DNA of 64,000 nucleotides, from positions 1-64,000 of the forward strand of contig NZ_KB894532.1 in NCBI RefSeq assembly GCF_000374465.1. Direction: 5' to 3'. The DNA is from Ahrensia kielensis DSM 5890 (GTDB taxonomy: Bacteria; Pseudomonadota; Alphaproteobacteria; Rhizobiales; Rhizobiaceae). The translations under genes and the position numbers were made by a program. Below, piece by piece: positions 52,499 through 62,900 of the stretch (positions are counted from its first letter, which is position 1; every line of letters begins with the position of its first letter). Below the pieces are notes generated by a model. That model saw only the letters and a program-made list of their open reading frames with translations. It was not told where the DNA came from and searched no databases.

Positions 52499-52501
52499 GA
52501 C

Positions 52502-52861
52502 CTAACCTGCTGGATTATAGTTCATGAGCGGGCGCACCTCTACCGTTCCGAAATGCGCCGAAGGAATTAGCGCGGCATATTTCAACGCTGCATCCAAATC
52601 TGGCACATCGATCACATAATAGCCGCCGAGGTGCTCACGCGTTTCTGCAAATGGGCCGTCCATAGTTTCCGTTTTACCCGCTTTAATGCGCAGCGAGGTC
52701 GCCGTTTCAACGCCCTGAAGCCCTTCGCCCGATACAATCACACCATCAGCCTTCATCTGTTCGTTTGCAGCAAAATACCCGCCCATCATTTCTTTAAATT
52801 CAGGCGTGCCATAAGCAGGTTCACTGGCAGGATCATTGTAGATTAAAAGCATATATTGCAT
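52502..52861 (-). CDS. DGPF/YCII family protein
   Basis: The 119-residue product starts MQYMLLIYNDP and has METMDGPFAETREHLGGYYVI, containing the DGPF motif. It has the small ferredoxin-like YCII fold, with a suspected enzyme role. Such genes are regular partners and probable targets of ECF42 sigma factors; here it is directly upstream in the same operon. Confidence 0.9.
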   Translation of the reverse strand: MQYMLLIYNDPASEPAYGTPEFKEMMGGYFAANEQMKADGVIVSGEGLQGVETATSLRIKAGKTETMDGPFAETREHLGGYYVIDVPDLDAALKYAALIPSAHFGTVEVRPLMNYNPAG

Positions 52862-52884
52862 AAAATTATTCCTAGCTGTGTCAA

Positions 52885-53283
52885 TTATTGGCCAATGATA
52901 TGGATGCTGATATAAACCATCGCAGTGAGCGCGGCCAGAATGTTTGAGCCATTGCCCACATAGCGTAGCGGATGCCCTGCCGTGTCAGCTTTTAGCCCAA
53001 ACGGATGCGCTATCCGCCCGATCAATAGCAACACGCCCGATACGTGCAGCCAAGCAGCTGGCGCGCCCAAGCCTTCTGCCAACATCATGAGGATCAGCAC
53101 AAAGCTCATCCATTCTGCGCAATTGCCGTGCTGCCGAATGCGCTGCAACAGCGCGGCATTGCCGCCATCGCCAAAGGACACGCCTGTGGCCCCGCGCATC
53201 GCTGAGACACGCATCCACAGGGCAAGATAAATGGCCGCCACAGGCAGCGCATAAAGAGGGGTAACAACAAAAATCATATTCAT
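52885..53283 (-). CDS. MAPEG family membrane protein
   Basis: The 132-residue protein has four membrane segments (PLYALPVAAIYLALWMRVSAMRG; AEWMSFVLILMMLAEGLGA) and the motif RIRQHGNCAEW, close to the RxxxNxxE core of MAPEG glutathione-linked membrane proteins. The start is ATG 53283 or 53277; a longer open frame to 53622 is antisense to trmL. It lies just upstream of the DGPF gene and may belong to the same transcription unit. Confidence 0.87.
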   Translation of the reverse strand: MNMIFVVTPLYALPVAAIYLALWMRVSAMRGATGVSFGDGGNAALLQRIRQHGNCAEWMSFVLILMMLAEGLGAPAAWLHVSGVLLLIGRIAHPFGLKADTAGHPLRYVGNGSNILAALTAMVYISIHIIGQ

Positions 53284-53464
53284 TCCAATCCGTTTGAGGT
53301 TTCGATACCCCTGTGACGTTTGAGGATTGCAGATTTCGACATCGCTAAAATTATTTCTGAAATTCTTATGTGAGAGCAGCTGACATTGCCAACACACACG
53401 CACCGCGTTAACAGGGTGCAAAAAGCGCAAAGATGCGCGAAAAAGTTGGAAAGCCCCAAACGCA

Positions 53465-53938
53465 ATGTCTGAACCGCGCATGAAAATCGTATTGGTGACA
53501 CCTGAAATTCCATACAATACCGGCGCGATCGGCCGCACATGCGTGGCCCTCAATTTAGAATTGATACTGATAAAACCTTTTGGCTTTTCGCTTGAAGAAA
53601 AAGCCGTGCGGCGCGCTGGCATGGATTATTGGAAGCACGTTCAACTAACCCAATATGAGAATTGGGAAGATTTTCTGGAAACACGAAAACCATCACGCGA
53701 CAGCCTTTATTTTTTTGAAGAACATGGCGCGCAGAGCGTTTACGAGCCGGATTACCAACAGGATGGGTATTTAGTCTTCGGATGCGAATCCAAGGGCCTG
53801 CCCATGGCAATCTTGGATGACATGAAAGACCGCGTATTCAACCTGCCAATGCTTAACCCCGTCGTGCGCTCACTCAATTTGGCAAACACCGCTACGGCCG
53901 TCATTTATCAGGCAATGCGTAAACAGCTCGGCGGTTAA
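53465..53938 (+). CDS. trmL: tRNA (cytidine(34)-2'-O)-methyltransferase TrmL
   Basis: The 157-residue SPOUT-fold enzyme shows PEIPYNTGAIGRTCVALN at the N-terminus, FGCESKGLP in motif 2 and LPMLNPVVRSLNLANTATAVIYQAMRK in motif 3. It methylates the wobble base of tRNA-Leu isoacceptors. ATG 53465 is the track start; an internal ATG at 53480 gives MKIVLVTPEIP and is also possible. Confidence 0.94.
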   Translation: MSEPRMKIVLVTPEIPYNTGAIGRTCVALNLELILIKPFGFSLEEKAVRRAGMDYWKHVQLTQYENWEDFLETRKPSRDSLYFFEEHGAQSVYEPDYQQDGYLVFGCESKGLPMAILDDMKDRVFNLPMLNPVVRSLNLANTATAVIYQAMRKQLGG

Positions 53939-54087
53939 ACCTGAAAACAAGCAACATCGAAGTATAAAATCAAACAATGCATGCATTTTTATTGATTTTA
54001 CGGAAACTATTAACGGGCTGTTAACCATAATAACTCCATTAACCTCTATAAATATAAGCTTAACAAAATGGTATTTAGGAGCAGACG

Positions 54088-54501
54088 ATGGGTGTTAATG
54101 TTTCAAAATTAAACTCGGCACAGCGGGTTCAATATGCTTCATCTCTTCACGAGAGAGAGTTCAATAATTTAGGAAATAAGATCACCGCTCTCACGGCTAA
54201 TCATGAAGCCTTGATACGAAATCAAGATATTGCGCATCAAGCAAAAATAGCGGAATGCAAAAAGTTGATTGAAGAACTTTCTCGTAAAGTCGAAAAATAC
54301 AATGCGGAATTTTACCTGAACAAAGTTAAGCTACAGGAAGAATTTGAAAGCGAAAAAAGAGTTTTAATTGGCTCAAGAGAGCTATCAAGACAGTATTTTG
54401 AAGCTGCAAGATCACTCGTTTCACCAGTTGAGACAGTAAAAGACAGCAACATTCATACAATCGAGAGCGCGAAAATTCACAAGGAAGCCATCGCTGCTTA
54501 A
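54088..54501 (+). CDS. Small coiled-coil protein of unknown function
   Basis: The 137-residue protein is rich in Glu, Lys, Asn and Gln. A central stretch of about 70 residues (IAECKKLIEELSRKVEKYN; KLQEEFESEKRVL) has heptad spacing for a coiled coil. It has no signal peptide and no membrane segment, and I recognise no family. GGAG lies before the ATG, and the 100 bp upstream are AT-rich with several TTAAC repeats. Its base composition is visibly more AT-rich than its neighbours. Confidence 0.7.
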   Translation: MGVNVSKLNSAQRVQYASSLHEREFNNLGNKITALTANHEALIRNQDIAHQAKIAECKKLIEELSRKVEKYNAEFYLNKVKLQEEFESEKRVLIGSRELSRQYFEAARSLVSPVETVKDSNIHTIESAKIHKEAIAA

Positions 54502-55071
54502 CCTGAAATTGCCCCGCCTTTTGGGTTCAATGCGCATTCATTAGGCGGCTGAATACTCACGAAGCTATTGCCCCGTCATGCATAACGATCATTGTACAAA
54601 CAATGGTCTATGCAGGAGCTTCTTGCTGCAAAAGAATTTGCGTCTTAGCGCCATCTTGGTCACCAATGATGTCTGTGACAAACTTTTAAATGCGCATCAC
54701 CGAGTTTCATCAGCAAGCTGCAACTTTTCCATATAATGGATCAATCGTCCAATCGCTCACGGCACCCTCGACAGCGAAATTCCCACAATAGTTTTATCAT
54801 TGACATGCGCAGTGCTTGTCGATCATTATAATGGCGATATTCAAAATTGGGTGGCCGCCGCAAGGATGCGTCTGTGCTGCCCGCGCTGTATGTCATGCTC
54901 GTTCTTGGAGATTTTATGTCCTGATAAAGTGGGGAGGCAAAACGCCCTCCCGATGCAAAGTTAAACCAGAATAACGCCCAATCTCTTTGCGCGACTGGTT
55001 TTCTGCAACCTAGTCAACCTACACTTTACGGCGCGGGCTTTACCCGTGTTCCAGAACGAAAGATATTATCA
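54502..55071. other. 570-bp gap with possible gene debris
   Basis: No intact gene is seen. The minus strand between about 54570 and 54780 has interrupted protein-like stretches (FAVEGAVSDWTIDPLYGKV, FVTDIIGDQDGAKTQILLQQ) separated by stops, suggesting an old pseudogene that I cannot name. A short G/C hairpin (GGGAGG at about 54932, CCTCCC at about 54946) lies downstream without a T tract. Confidence 0.35.
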
Positions 55072-56142
55072 ATGGCACGGGACTATTCCCATTTTTTACC
55101 AGCCTCAGGCGACATTCCAAAACGCGAGCGCTCCCCATTAGAAAACCTTGGCTGGAAACCTTTCTTTAGCCAGCAAACCAGCGTAGCCGAACTTGTTGAT
55201 ACACCACCTGTTCGCGTAGTCGAAATCCATAGAAGCGGTTTGCGCCTATTTGGGGACGGCATCGATATCACGATCCCGCCCGGCCCCGAAGCAACGGTTG
55301 GCGACTGGCTTTTATATGATCAGCATCACCCATCCCGCAGCAAAGTGTTGGAGCGCAGCAGTGTTTTTGAACGCCGCGCACCCGGCACAGATCACGAACG
55401 GCAGCTAATCGGCGCCAATGTGGATACCGCGTTCATCGTGTCTTCGTGTAACGATGATTTCAACGTTGCAAGGCTTGAGCGTTATGTCGCTCTGGCTTTC
55501 GAGGCAGAAGTCACGCCGGTGATCCTGCTTACAAAGGTCGATCTTTGTGATGATCCGGCAGCCTATGTTGAAGCGGCAAGCGCAATTTCAAACCGTGTCG
55601 TCGTGGAAGTGCTCAACGCTCGAACCGACGAGCCAATTGCCAAGCTCTCCCCATGGTGCAAACATGGACAAACCATCGCATTTTTAGGATCATCAGGCGT
55701 TGGAAAATCCACACTGGTCAATGCTCTGTTTAAAAGCAACATCGCAGCAACAGCAGCCATTCGAGAAGATGACAGCAAAGGTCGCCACACGACAACGCAC
55801 CGTCAATTGCACTTCGCACCCGATGGCTGTGCAATACTGGATACCCCTGGAATACGTGAGCTTCAGCTGACAAATGCTGAAGCTGGGATTGCAGAACTCT
55901 TTGACGATATAGTCACGCTCGTATCTCAATGTCGCTTCAGAGATTGTAGCCACGAGACCGAACCTGGCTGCGCCATTCAAAAAGCGTTGACAGAGGGAGA
56001 GATTGACGCGCCAAGGCTTGCTCGATGGAACAAATTGGTCGCCGAAGAGCGCTTTAATTCATCGACCTTGGCTGAACGGAAGGCTAGCGGTAAATCGCTG
56101 CACAAAATGATCCGCTCAGTCCAAAAGAAAAACAGAAAATAA
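55072..56142 (+). CDS. rsgA: Ribosome small subunit-dependent GTPase A
   Basis: The 356-residue GTPase has an N-terminal OB-fold, a circularly permuted G domain with LTKVDL (G4) before FLGSSGVGKSTLVNAL (G1), GRHTTTHRQLH (G2) and LDTPGIREL (G3), and a C-terminal zinc knuckle CRFRDCSHETEPGC. It assists late maturation of the 30S subunit. The match to RsgA/YjeQ is complete. Confidence 0.95.
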   Translation: MARDYSHFLPASGDIPKRERSPLENLGWKPFFSQQTSVAELVDTPPVRVVEIHRSGLRLFGDGIDITIPPGPEATVGDWLLYDQHHPSRSKVLERSSVFERRAPGTDHERQLIGANVDTAFIVSSCNDDFNVARLERYVALAFEAEVTPVILLTKVDLCDDPAAYVEAASAISNRVVVEVLNARTDEPIAKLSPWCKHGQTIAFLGSSGVGKSTLVNALFKSNIAATAAIREDDSKGRHTTTHRQLHFAPDGCAILDTPGIRELQLTNAEAGIAELFDDIVTLVSQCRFRDCSHETEPGCAIQKALTEGEIDAPRLARWNKLVAEERFNSSTLAERKASGKSLHKMIRSVQKKNRK

Positions 56143-56186
56143 AGCGGCGTGCCGCAAATAAACGCGCATTTTGATAATCAAAAACA

Positions 56187-56208
56187 GGGGCTGGTCATCA
56201 CCTGCCCC
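56187..56208 (-). terminator. Terminator of the aspartate aminotransferase gene
   Basis: GGGGC at 56187-56191 pairs with GCCCC at 56204-56208, with further inner pairs. On the minus strand the stem is followed by TGTTTTTGATT, giving a T tract. It lies between two convergent genes. Confidence 0.55.
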
Positions 56209-56236
56209 CGTTCTTATCATTCATATTTAAGTCAGC

Positions 56237-57439
<1,203 letters not shown>

Positions 57440-57656
57440 TTATTTAGTCTCCATCGAGTTTAAAAGCCGGAGGCAGGCTGCCTCCATTTAGGCGCCGTCG
57501 CTATGCGCTAATTTTATTCAAGGTGCAAGCGTTTGAACGCCCTGTACAGATAAAGGCCGCCAAAAAGCAGAAAAAATGAACTTTTCTATAGCCAATGAAT
57601 TCACCATTCGTTAACCATAAATTTAAAGGATTGGGGGATCATGACTTGTTACACAA

Positions 57657-58538
57657 ATGAGTCGGATGGATATTTTGCAAAACAGCGCTAATAAATCAGT
57701 CGAAAAAGAACAAGTCTCAGCCTGCTTAATGCGCGCCGATGACGGCTCTTGGGTCGGCAATTATCGCGGCTATGTCCTCAAATCGGCTTTTCAACCAATA
57801 TTCAGGTTTATTGGCGGCAAACTGCGCCCTGTTGCTTTTGAAGGATTGTTGCGCCCGCAAATAGACGAAACTCCCATATTGCCCAGCGCGTTCTTTGGCC
57901 AGCTTGAAGATGATCAAGTGGGTTTGGTGGAAGCCGTGGCGCGAACACTTCATGTGCGCAATGCTGCAAGCCTTCCGGCGCAGGCGCGTCATCTGTTCTT
58001 AAATTTCGATCCAGCCGCCCTTTCCTCCAAGTCCACATTTGAAAAAATGATTGATGATCTTGGCACTGAATTGCGGGCCTCTGATATAATGCCGAGCGCA
58101 TGTGTTTGCGAAATCATAGAAAGCGCTGCCAAGAGCAAAGAAGACCTTAATTACTTCGTCTATTCGCTCCGTGCCCGTGGCTACCACATTGCTGTTGATG
58201 ATTTTGGTGCAGAATCCTCCAATATGGAACGCATTGCAGACCTGACACCGGACATCGTGAAACTTGATGGCCCCATGGTCAAAAAGCTGATGGATAGCCC
58301 CGACGGCTACAAGCAACTCAAGAGCCTTATTGCGCATTTTAAAGAACTTCGCATTCAGGTGGTTGCCGAAGGGCTAGAAGCACTTTGGCAGATCGAAATG
58401 GCCGAAAATGCTGGTGCGGAAATGGTGCAAGGCTTTGCTGCTGCGATGCCGCGCCTAGTTCCGGCAGATTTTAGTGAATGGTTTCAGGGAACCAAGACTT
58501 TCCCAATGCCTTCCTTCGGGTATCCAGTCGCGCGTTAA
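57657..58538 (+). CDS. EAL domain protein (probable c-di-GMP phosphodiesterase)
   Basis: The 293-residue protein is a stand-alone EAL domain. The signature is EGLLR at 62-66 in place of EALLR; NFDP, CEIIES, DDFGAE, DIVKLDG, VAEGLE and VQGFAAAMP follow in order, so the metal ligands and the catalytic Lys and Glu appear present. It probably hydrolyses c-di-GMP. The best ribosome site (GGGGG) lies before an out-of-frame ATG at 57641 that opens a 16-codon frame overlapping this start. No membrane segment is seen. Confidence 0.85.
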   Translation: MSRMDILQNSANKSVEKEQVSACLMRADDGSWVGNYRGYVLKSAFQPIFRFIGGKLRPVAFEGLLRPQIDETPILPSAFFGQLEDDQVGLVEAVARTLHVRNAASLPAQARHLFLNFDPAALSSKSTFEKMIDDLGTELRASDIMPSACVCEIIESAAKSKEDLNYFVYSLRARGYHIAVDDFGAESSNMERIADLTPDIVKLDGPMVKKLMDSPDGYKQLKSLIAHFKELRIQVVAEGLEALWQIEMAENAGAEMVQGFAAAMPRLVPADFSEWFQGTKTFPMPSFGYPVAR

Positions 58539-58634
58539 GCTCAATATTTCTGACGATTTCATTCAAATAAATACGATTGCTTCGCGCCAATAGTTTTGCT
58601 CAAAATCGGCTGATTGTAATCTTGGAGACGCCGC

Positions 58635-59255
58635 GTGCTAACACTCTATTCCATGCCATCATCGGGCAATTCCTATAAGGTGCGCCTGCTGCTCAACCAG
58701 CTTGGCATCGGTTTTGAACATATTGATTGCGAATATAGTTCCGGCGCGACAACCAGCGATTGGTTCCGTGCAAAAAACCCAAATGGAAAAGTGCCACTGC
58801 TTGAGCTTGAAGATGGCCGCCTGATTGCAGAATCCAACGCTATTCTACTCTATCTGGCGCAGGGCAGTTCTTATCTGCCCGTCGATCTCTACGACCTCGC
58901 AAAAGTCCATGAATGGTTGTTCTTCGAGCAGAACTTCCACGAAGGCACCATAGCAACACGGCAAGCCATTTTTAAATATGAGCAGCGCGCCCATCTGCGG
59001 ACGCCTGAACATCTTGACCCTTTGCTTGTTTCCGGCCACCGCGCGCTTGGCGTGATGGAAGCACAATTGGAAAAAACGCCGTTCATCGCTGGCAATGATT
59101 ATACAATCGCGGATATTGCGCTTTATGCCTACACGCACACAGCTGGTGAGATTGGTAAATTCGAGATGGAACGCTTTCCGTTTATTAACAAATGGTTAAG
59201 TAATGTGTCTAAGCAAACACATCATGTGACCTTGGATTGGTTGCCTGCCACATAA
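58635..59255 (+). CDS. Glutathione S-transferase family protein
   Basis: The 206-residue cytosolic GST has an N-terminal thioredoxin-like domain (LYSMPSSGNSYKVRLLLNQLG; NPNGKVPLLELEDGRLIAESNAILLYLA) and an all-helical C-terminal domain with the folding motif DYTIADIALYAYTH. The start is GTG 58635 with GGAG upstream. The substrate is unknown. Confidence 0.92.
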   Translation: MLTLYSMPSSGNSYKVRLLLNQLGIGFEHIDCEYSSGATTSDWFRAKNPNGKVPLLELEDGRLIAESNAILLYLAQGSSYLPVDLYDLAKVHEWLFFEQNFHEGTIATRQAIFKYEQRAHLRTPEHLDPLLVSGHRALGVMEAQLEKTPFIAGNDYTIADIALYAYTHTAGEIGKFEMERFPFINKWLSNVSKQTHHVTLDWLPAT

Positions 59256-59360
59256 CGGCCACAAACTTACCTCGACATGGCCTAATTACGCGCCTCATCA
59301 TGCCCCAATTTGATGCAAATTTTATCCAACAAGATAAAAGCTTAAAAGGCAGATCAAATT

Positions 59361-59693
59361 ATGCGTATGTTACACAATGAACTGGAAATCGAGCGCGGCT
59401 ATTGCCGCTCGCTTATGATTGTTGCAGGCACATTCTTTATCGCCAACCTGGTGCTTTTTATCGGCTTCACGGCATCGGCCAGCGCTCAAACAATGGATAG
59501 TGCAGCATCAGTAATGGCCCTTGCCAGAATGCTTGCCGCACCGGACGTCGCTTCCGATCTGACATTTGACAGCAGCAACCTGTTTATATTCGGCGCAATG
59601 GGTGCAGGCCTTTTGGTTATGGCTGGCGGTTTAATCGCCATGACAAAAAACCTCGTCCAAGATTTCACGCAGCCTGAAAAATCACGATATTAG
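59361..59693 (+). CDS. Small membrane protein of unknown function
   Basis: The 110-residue protein has two membrane segments (about 18-40, LMIVAGTFFIANLVLFIGF; about 70-90, LFIFGAMGAGLLVMAGGLIAM) with a short loop between them containing ASAQTMDSAASVM. I recognise no family. A classical terminator follows at 59753. Confidence 0.6.
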   Translation: MRMLHNELEIERGYCRSLMIVAGTFFIANLVLFIGFTASASAQTMDSAASVMALARMLAAPDVASDLTFDSSNLFIFGAMGAGLLVMAGGLIAMTKNLVQDFTQPEKSRY

Positions 59694-59752
59694 CCCCACA
59701 ATGTGCGGCTATTACTAAGCCCGTCATTTTGCCCCCCACCATACGGGCTTAG

Positions 59753-59787
59753 AAAAACGCCGGTGTAACAGCCGGCGTTTTTGTTTT
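59753..59787 (+). terminator. Rho-independent terminator
   Basis: An 11-bp stem pairs 59753-59763 (AAAAACGCCGG) with 59772-59782 (CCGGCGTTTTT), 8-base loop, and runs into TTTTTGTTTTT. It closes the small membrane-protein gene ending at 59693. Confidence 0.9.
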
Positions 59788-59826
59788 TGGCTTTGAATTC
59801 GAAAAACTGCGCCTTATATACGCGCT

Positions 59827-60327
59827 ATGAAAATACTCCTCACCATCGTTATAATCGCGCTCATCGCGGCCCTTTCATTCATCTTTTATGGAAGGGAGAA
59901 AAGCTGGCAATTATTTTTTGGCAATGCAGATTTAGGCACGATTGACCTCGCCAATATTAAACGGACTACAAAGCCGCATGATGCGCTTTTGTGCAGCGCG
60001 GATGTTTGTAAATCTGGTGCAGAAATAAATGAAACGCTTCCGACCTATAATGCCAAGGCTGAAGAGCTCATCATTATGATAGACAAGGCGTTTCAAGAAA
60101 GCGGCATGATCTATGAGCGCGTTGATGATCGCACCGATCCTTTGGCGGCACGCTATGTAACGCGCAGCAATCTAATGCGTTTTCCAGACACCAATCAATT
60201 TGTCGCCATTGATAATGCCGACGGCACATCCAGTCTCATCGCTTACGCCCGCGCACAAATTGGCTATTCGGATGCAGGCGTGAATTTAAAGCGCCTTAAA
60301 GCGATCACCGCAAAGCTGCCGCACTAA
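59827..60327 (+). CDS. DUF1499 family protein
   Basis: The 166-residue protein has an N-terminal membrane anchor (ILLTIVIIALIAALSFIFYG) and a DUF1499-like domain with the RFPDTNQFVAIDNADGTSSLIAYARAQIGYSDAGVN motif. Its function is unknown. Members are often small lipoproteins or membrane-anchored proteins of Alphaproteobacteria. Confidence 0.82.
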   Translation: MKILLTIVIIALIAALSFIFYGREKSWQLFFGNADLGTIDLANIKRTTKPHDALLCSADVCKSGAEINETLPTYNAKAEELIIMIDKAFQESGMIYERVDDRTDPLAARYVTRSNLMRFPDTNQFVAIDNADGTSSLIAYARAQIGYSDAGVNLKRLKAITAKLPH

Positions 60328-60367
60328 GCGGCAAGCCTCGCGGCCTTCGTATCAACTTTGGCTGGCA

Positions 60368-61465
60368 TCAGTTTAAAGGCCAAAGCTTTTTGTAATCAGA
60401 TAGGTCTTCTTTGTAGATACCATCGCAGGCAGATTTTTCGAGCGCTTCAACAAGCACAAAGCGATAGGTTCCGCCCTCACCTGCAAGGGTCCAACGGTTA
60501 CTCGTGCCGCAATCGCCCAGACCACGTCCTTTGAAGAACGCGTAAAGTTCGCGCGTTTCACCATCCCAAACAATATTCCACGCTAAATCACTCACGCTCG
60601 GGCCTTCATTGCTCATCACAGGCAAAGCAAGCGGCGTGAACATATCGCCGTCCTGCATCCAAAAAGCATAAGGATAATTATAGGCACCCGCATCGCCGCA
60701 AGGCAGCGCTATGAGTTTATAACCATTATCCAACCCTGCTGAAAACCCGCCATCCACACGGCTTTGGCCTTCGCCGGTTTCATTGCTGCAACGCCCGGCT
60801 TCTTTTCCAAAAAACGTCAGCAAATCAGCGGGCACATCCGACCAGCTGGAATAGTTGGTAATATTGACTTCTTCAATCGCGTCATCTGCCTCGGTTGGCA
60901 CATTGGCACTTAATGCCATAAGCGCATTATTAGAACCGATCCTGCCTTGAGCCTCATCGGCAAAGATAAACCCAGCTGTAATACCTGACAGTGAAAATGG
61001 CGCTGTCGTGCGCCCCGAACGCGTTGTGTAGCTGATTTGAACTTGCTTACCGCGCCGCACAGCCTTCATCAGCTTGGTCACGTTTTCCTGATCATTATAA
61101 AGATACTCATAGGTCGCAGCGCGGTAGCTAAGCTTTGATACATCAAGCTCCAAAACCATTTCGCCATCGACCATAATTTGCAAATTACTGCCACCGCGCA
61201 AAGCAGGCCGAGCGCTGATCACCATCTGCACAGGTGAATCCGGTGCCGCTGTGCGTCTAAAACCAAAACTTGAGAGAGATACACTCCGGTTCGCTATATA
61301 AATATTGCAAAGCAGCGCATTGTTACATGCCACATTCACATCGCGCACACGCTTGAATTGGTTGGCATGGGCGCTTTGGCCTATTCCAATAATAAGCATC
61401 GAGCATATGGCCATTACCCACAGCGCTATCATCGCATTTCTAGTTAATCTCGTCGATTGGGTCAT
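60368..61465 (-). CDS. DUF1176 secreted protein
   Basis: The 365-residue product has an N-terminal signal/anchor (MIALWVMAICSMLIIGIGQSAHA). FKRVRDVNVACNNALLCNIYI is the start of the DUF1176 domain, which continues to ALPCGDAGAYNYPYAFW and GRGLGDCGTSNRWTLAG with paired cysteines. ATG 61465 is chosen; a longer frame to 61624 overlaps the divergent transporter. Function unknown, cell-envelope location likely. Confidence 0.83.
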   Translation of the reverse strand: MTQSTRLTRNAMIALWVMAICSMLIIGIGQSAHANQFKRVRDVNVACNNALLCNIYIANRSVSLSSFGFRRTAAPDSPVQMVISARPALRGGSNLQIMVDGEMVLELDVSKLSYRAATYEYLYNDQENVTKLMKAVRRGKQVQISYTTRSGRTTAPFSLSGITAGFIFADEAQGRIGSNNALMALSANVPTEADDAIEEVNITNYSSWSDVPADLLTFFGKEAGRCSNETGEGQSRVDGGFSAGLDNGYKLIALPCGDAGAYNYPYAFWMQDGDMFTPLALPVMSNEGPSVSDLAWNIVWDGETRELYAFFKGRGLGDCGTSNRWTLAGEGGTYRFVLVEALEKSACDGIYKEDLSDYKKLWPLN

Positions 61466-61664
61466 GCTAAATTGCACCTTTTGATCAATTAAGTTTATGT
61501 GGGACAGGCGCAATGAAACTTCCAGTGCACCCGACTTGAGTTCCGTATAAACCTGACGACCATCGTGGGCAGAAATGCGCTTGAGAACAAGGGCTAAGCG
61601 TGCAAAACACCAACAAGTTTTCATATTCGCTCATTTGAGCCCACCAAGACTGGACCAGCTGAAC

Positions 61665-62588
61665 ATGCGCCGTATTTATGCCAATCTATTATTGCTGTTC
61701 GTCGGCGCTGTCTGGGGCATGGGCTTCGTTGCTCAATCAACGGCGATGGACGCAATTGAGCCAATATTTTTCACTGGCATACGTTTTTTAGCCGCAGCGA
61801 TTGCTGTGCTGCCTTTTGCGATTTGGGAACAAAAGCGCCGCGCCCGCACAATGCCTGAGAGCGAACCAACTTTAACGCGCAAAAACATTCTCAATTTTGC
61901 AATCCTCGGCGCCATATTGTTTAGTTCATTGGCAACCCAGCAAATCGGCCTCTTGACGACTTCCGTTACCAATTCCGGCTTTTTAACGGGCATTTACGTT
62001 GTCATGGTGCCCGTGCTTGGTTTGCTTGTGCTGCGCCAAGTGCCGCACACCATTATCTGGCCTGCCTCGGCGCTCACACTTACAGGCATTTTTCTGTTGT
62101 CTGGTGGCAGCCTTACGGGCCTGACAACAGGCGATTATTGGACCATTTTATGTGCGGTCCTTTGGGCATGCCATGTGCTGTTTCTTGGCCGCGTATTGAC
62201 CACACAGCGCGGCGGCAACACGCCGTTTACATTAGCAACAATACAATTTTTCACCTGCGCCATACTCGGCCTTGTGCTGGCATCCTTTTTTGAAACCGTC
62301 TCATGGGCAATCCTTGTTGCCGCAGCACCTGAAATCCTGTTCGCTGGCGTCGTCTCTGGCGGTGTCGCCTTCACGCTTCAAGCCGTTGCTCAGCAATATA
62401 CAACCGCGCCGCAAGCTGCCATTTTCATGTCATCGGAAGCACTCTTTGCGGCCCTCTTCGGCGCAATCATTCTTGGCGAGCGCATTGGCTTTTCCGGTTA
62501 CATTGGCTGCCTATTAATCTTCACAGCCATGCTCGCGGTTGAAATTATACCGATGTTACGACTGCGCGGACGCACTCAAATTTCGTAA
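61665..62588 (+). CDS. EamA/DMT family transporter
   Basis: The 307-residue protein has ten membrane segments in two EamA repeats (NLLLLFVGAVWGMGFVAQSTAM; DYWTILCAVLWACHVLFLG) and a final GEALFAALFGAIILGER-like motif (SEALFAALFGAIILGERIGF). It is a drug/metabolite exporter of unknown substrate. ATG 61665 is preferred; the open frame from 61575 overlaps the divergent gene. Confidence 0.88.
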   Translation: MRRIYANLLLLFVGAVWGMGFVAQSTAMDAIEPIFFTGIRFLAAAIAVLPFAIWEQKRRARTMPESEPTLTRKNILNFAILGAILFSSLATQQIGLLTTSVTNSGFLTGIYVVMVPVLGLLVLRQVPHTIIWPASALTLTGIFLLSGGSLTGLTTGDYWTILCAVLWACHVLFLGRVLTTQRGGNTPFTLATIQFFTCAILGLVLASFFETVSWAILVAAAPEILFAGVVSGGVAFTLQAVAQQYTTAPQAAIFMSSEALFAALFGAIILGERIGFSGYIGCLLIFTAMLAVEIIPMLRLRGRTQIS

Positions 62589-62900
62589 CAAGCGATCAAC
62601 TCAAAATTCTATTGCAACTTTGTGATCGCTCTTGCCCAACCGCTTGAGCGCTCACAACAGAATTATGGCTCACGCAGTTCCAGCAAAACCGCACGAACAC
62701 ACCTAAATACGGCAAGTCGAAGCCAAATAAGGCATAATTATGTCGTTGATTTTACTTGATTTTTTAACATCAAGTGATTTGAGTTTAATTCCATTATCGC
62801 CCACATTGGTGAAGCGGAACGGCTGAACACCTCGATCCCCCAACCCTAAACGTTCAGACGTTGCGCATCTTTAAATGTTAAACTTAAAAGGAACACGACG
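62589..62900. other. Intergenic stretch with two hairpins
   Basis: No gene is seen in 312 bp. An 8-bp inverted repeat (AGCGATCA 62591-62598, TGATCGCT 62623-62630) follows the EamA gene and might be a weak terminator. A second hairpin (ACTTGAT 62754-62760, ATCAAGT 62769-62775) lies in the AT-rich region before the first DUF1344 gene. Confidence 0.4.

Noticed and set aside
53284-53622. Long N-terminal extension of the MAPEG gene
   Set aside because: The extension is antisense to trmL and not membrane-like; the family starts at ATG 53283 or 53277.
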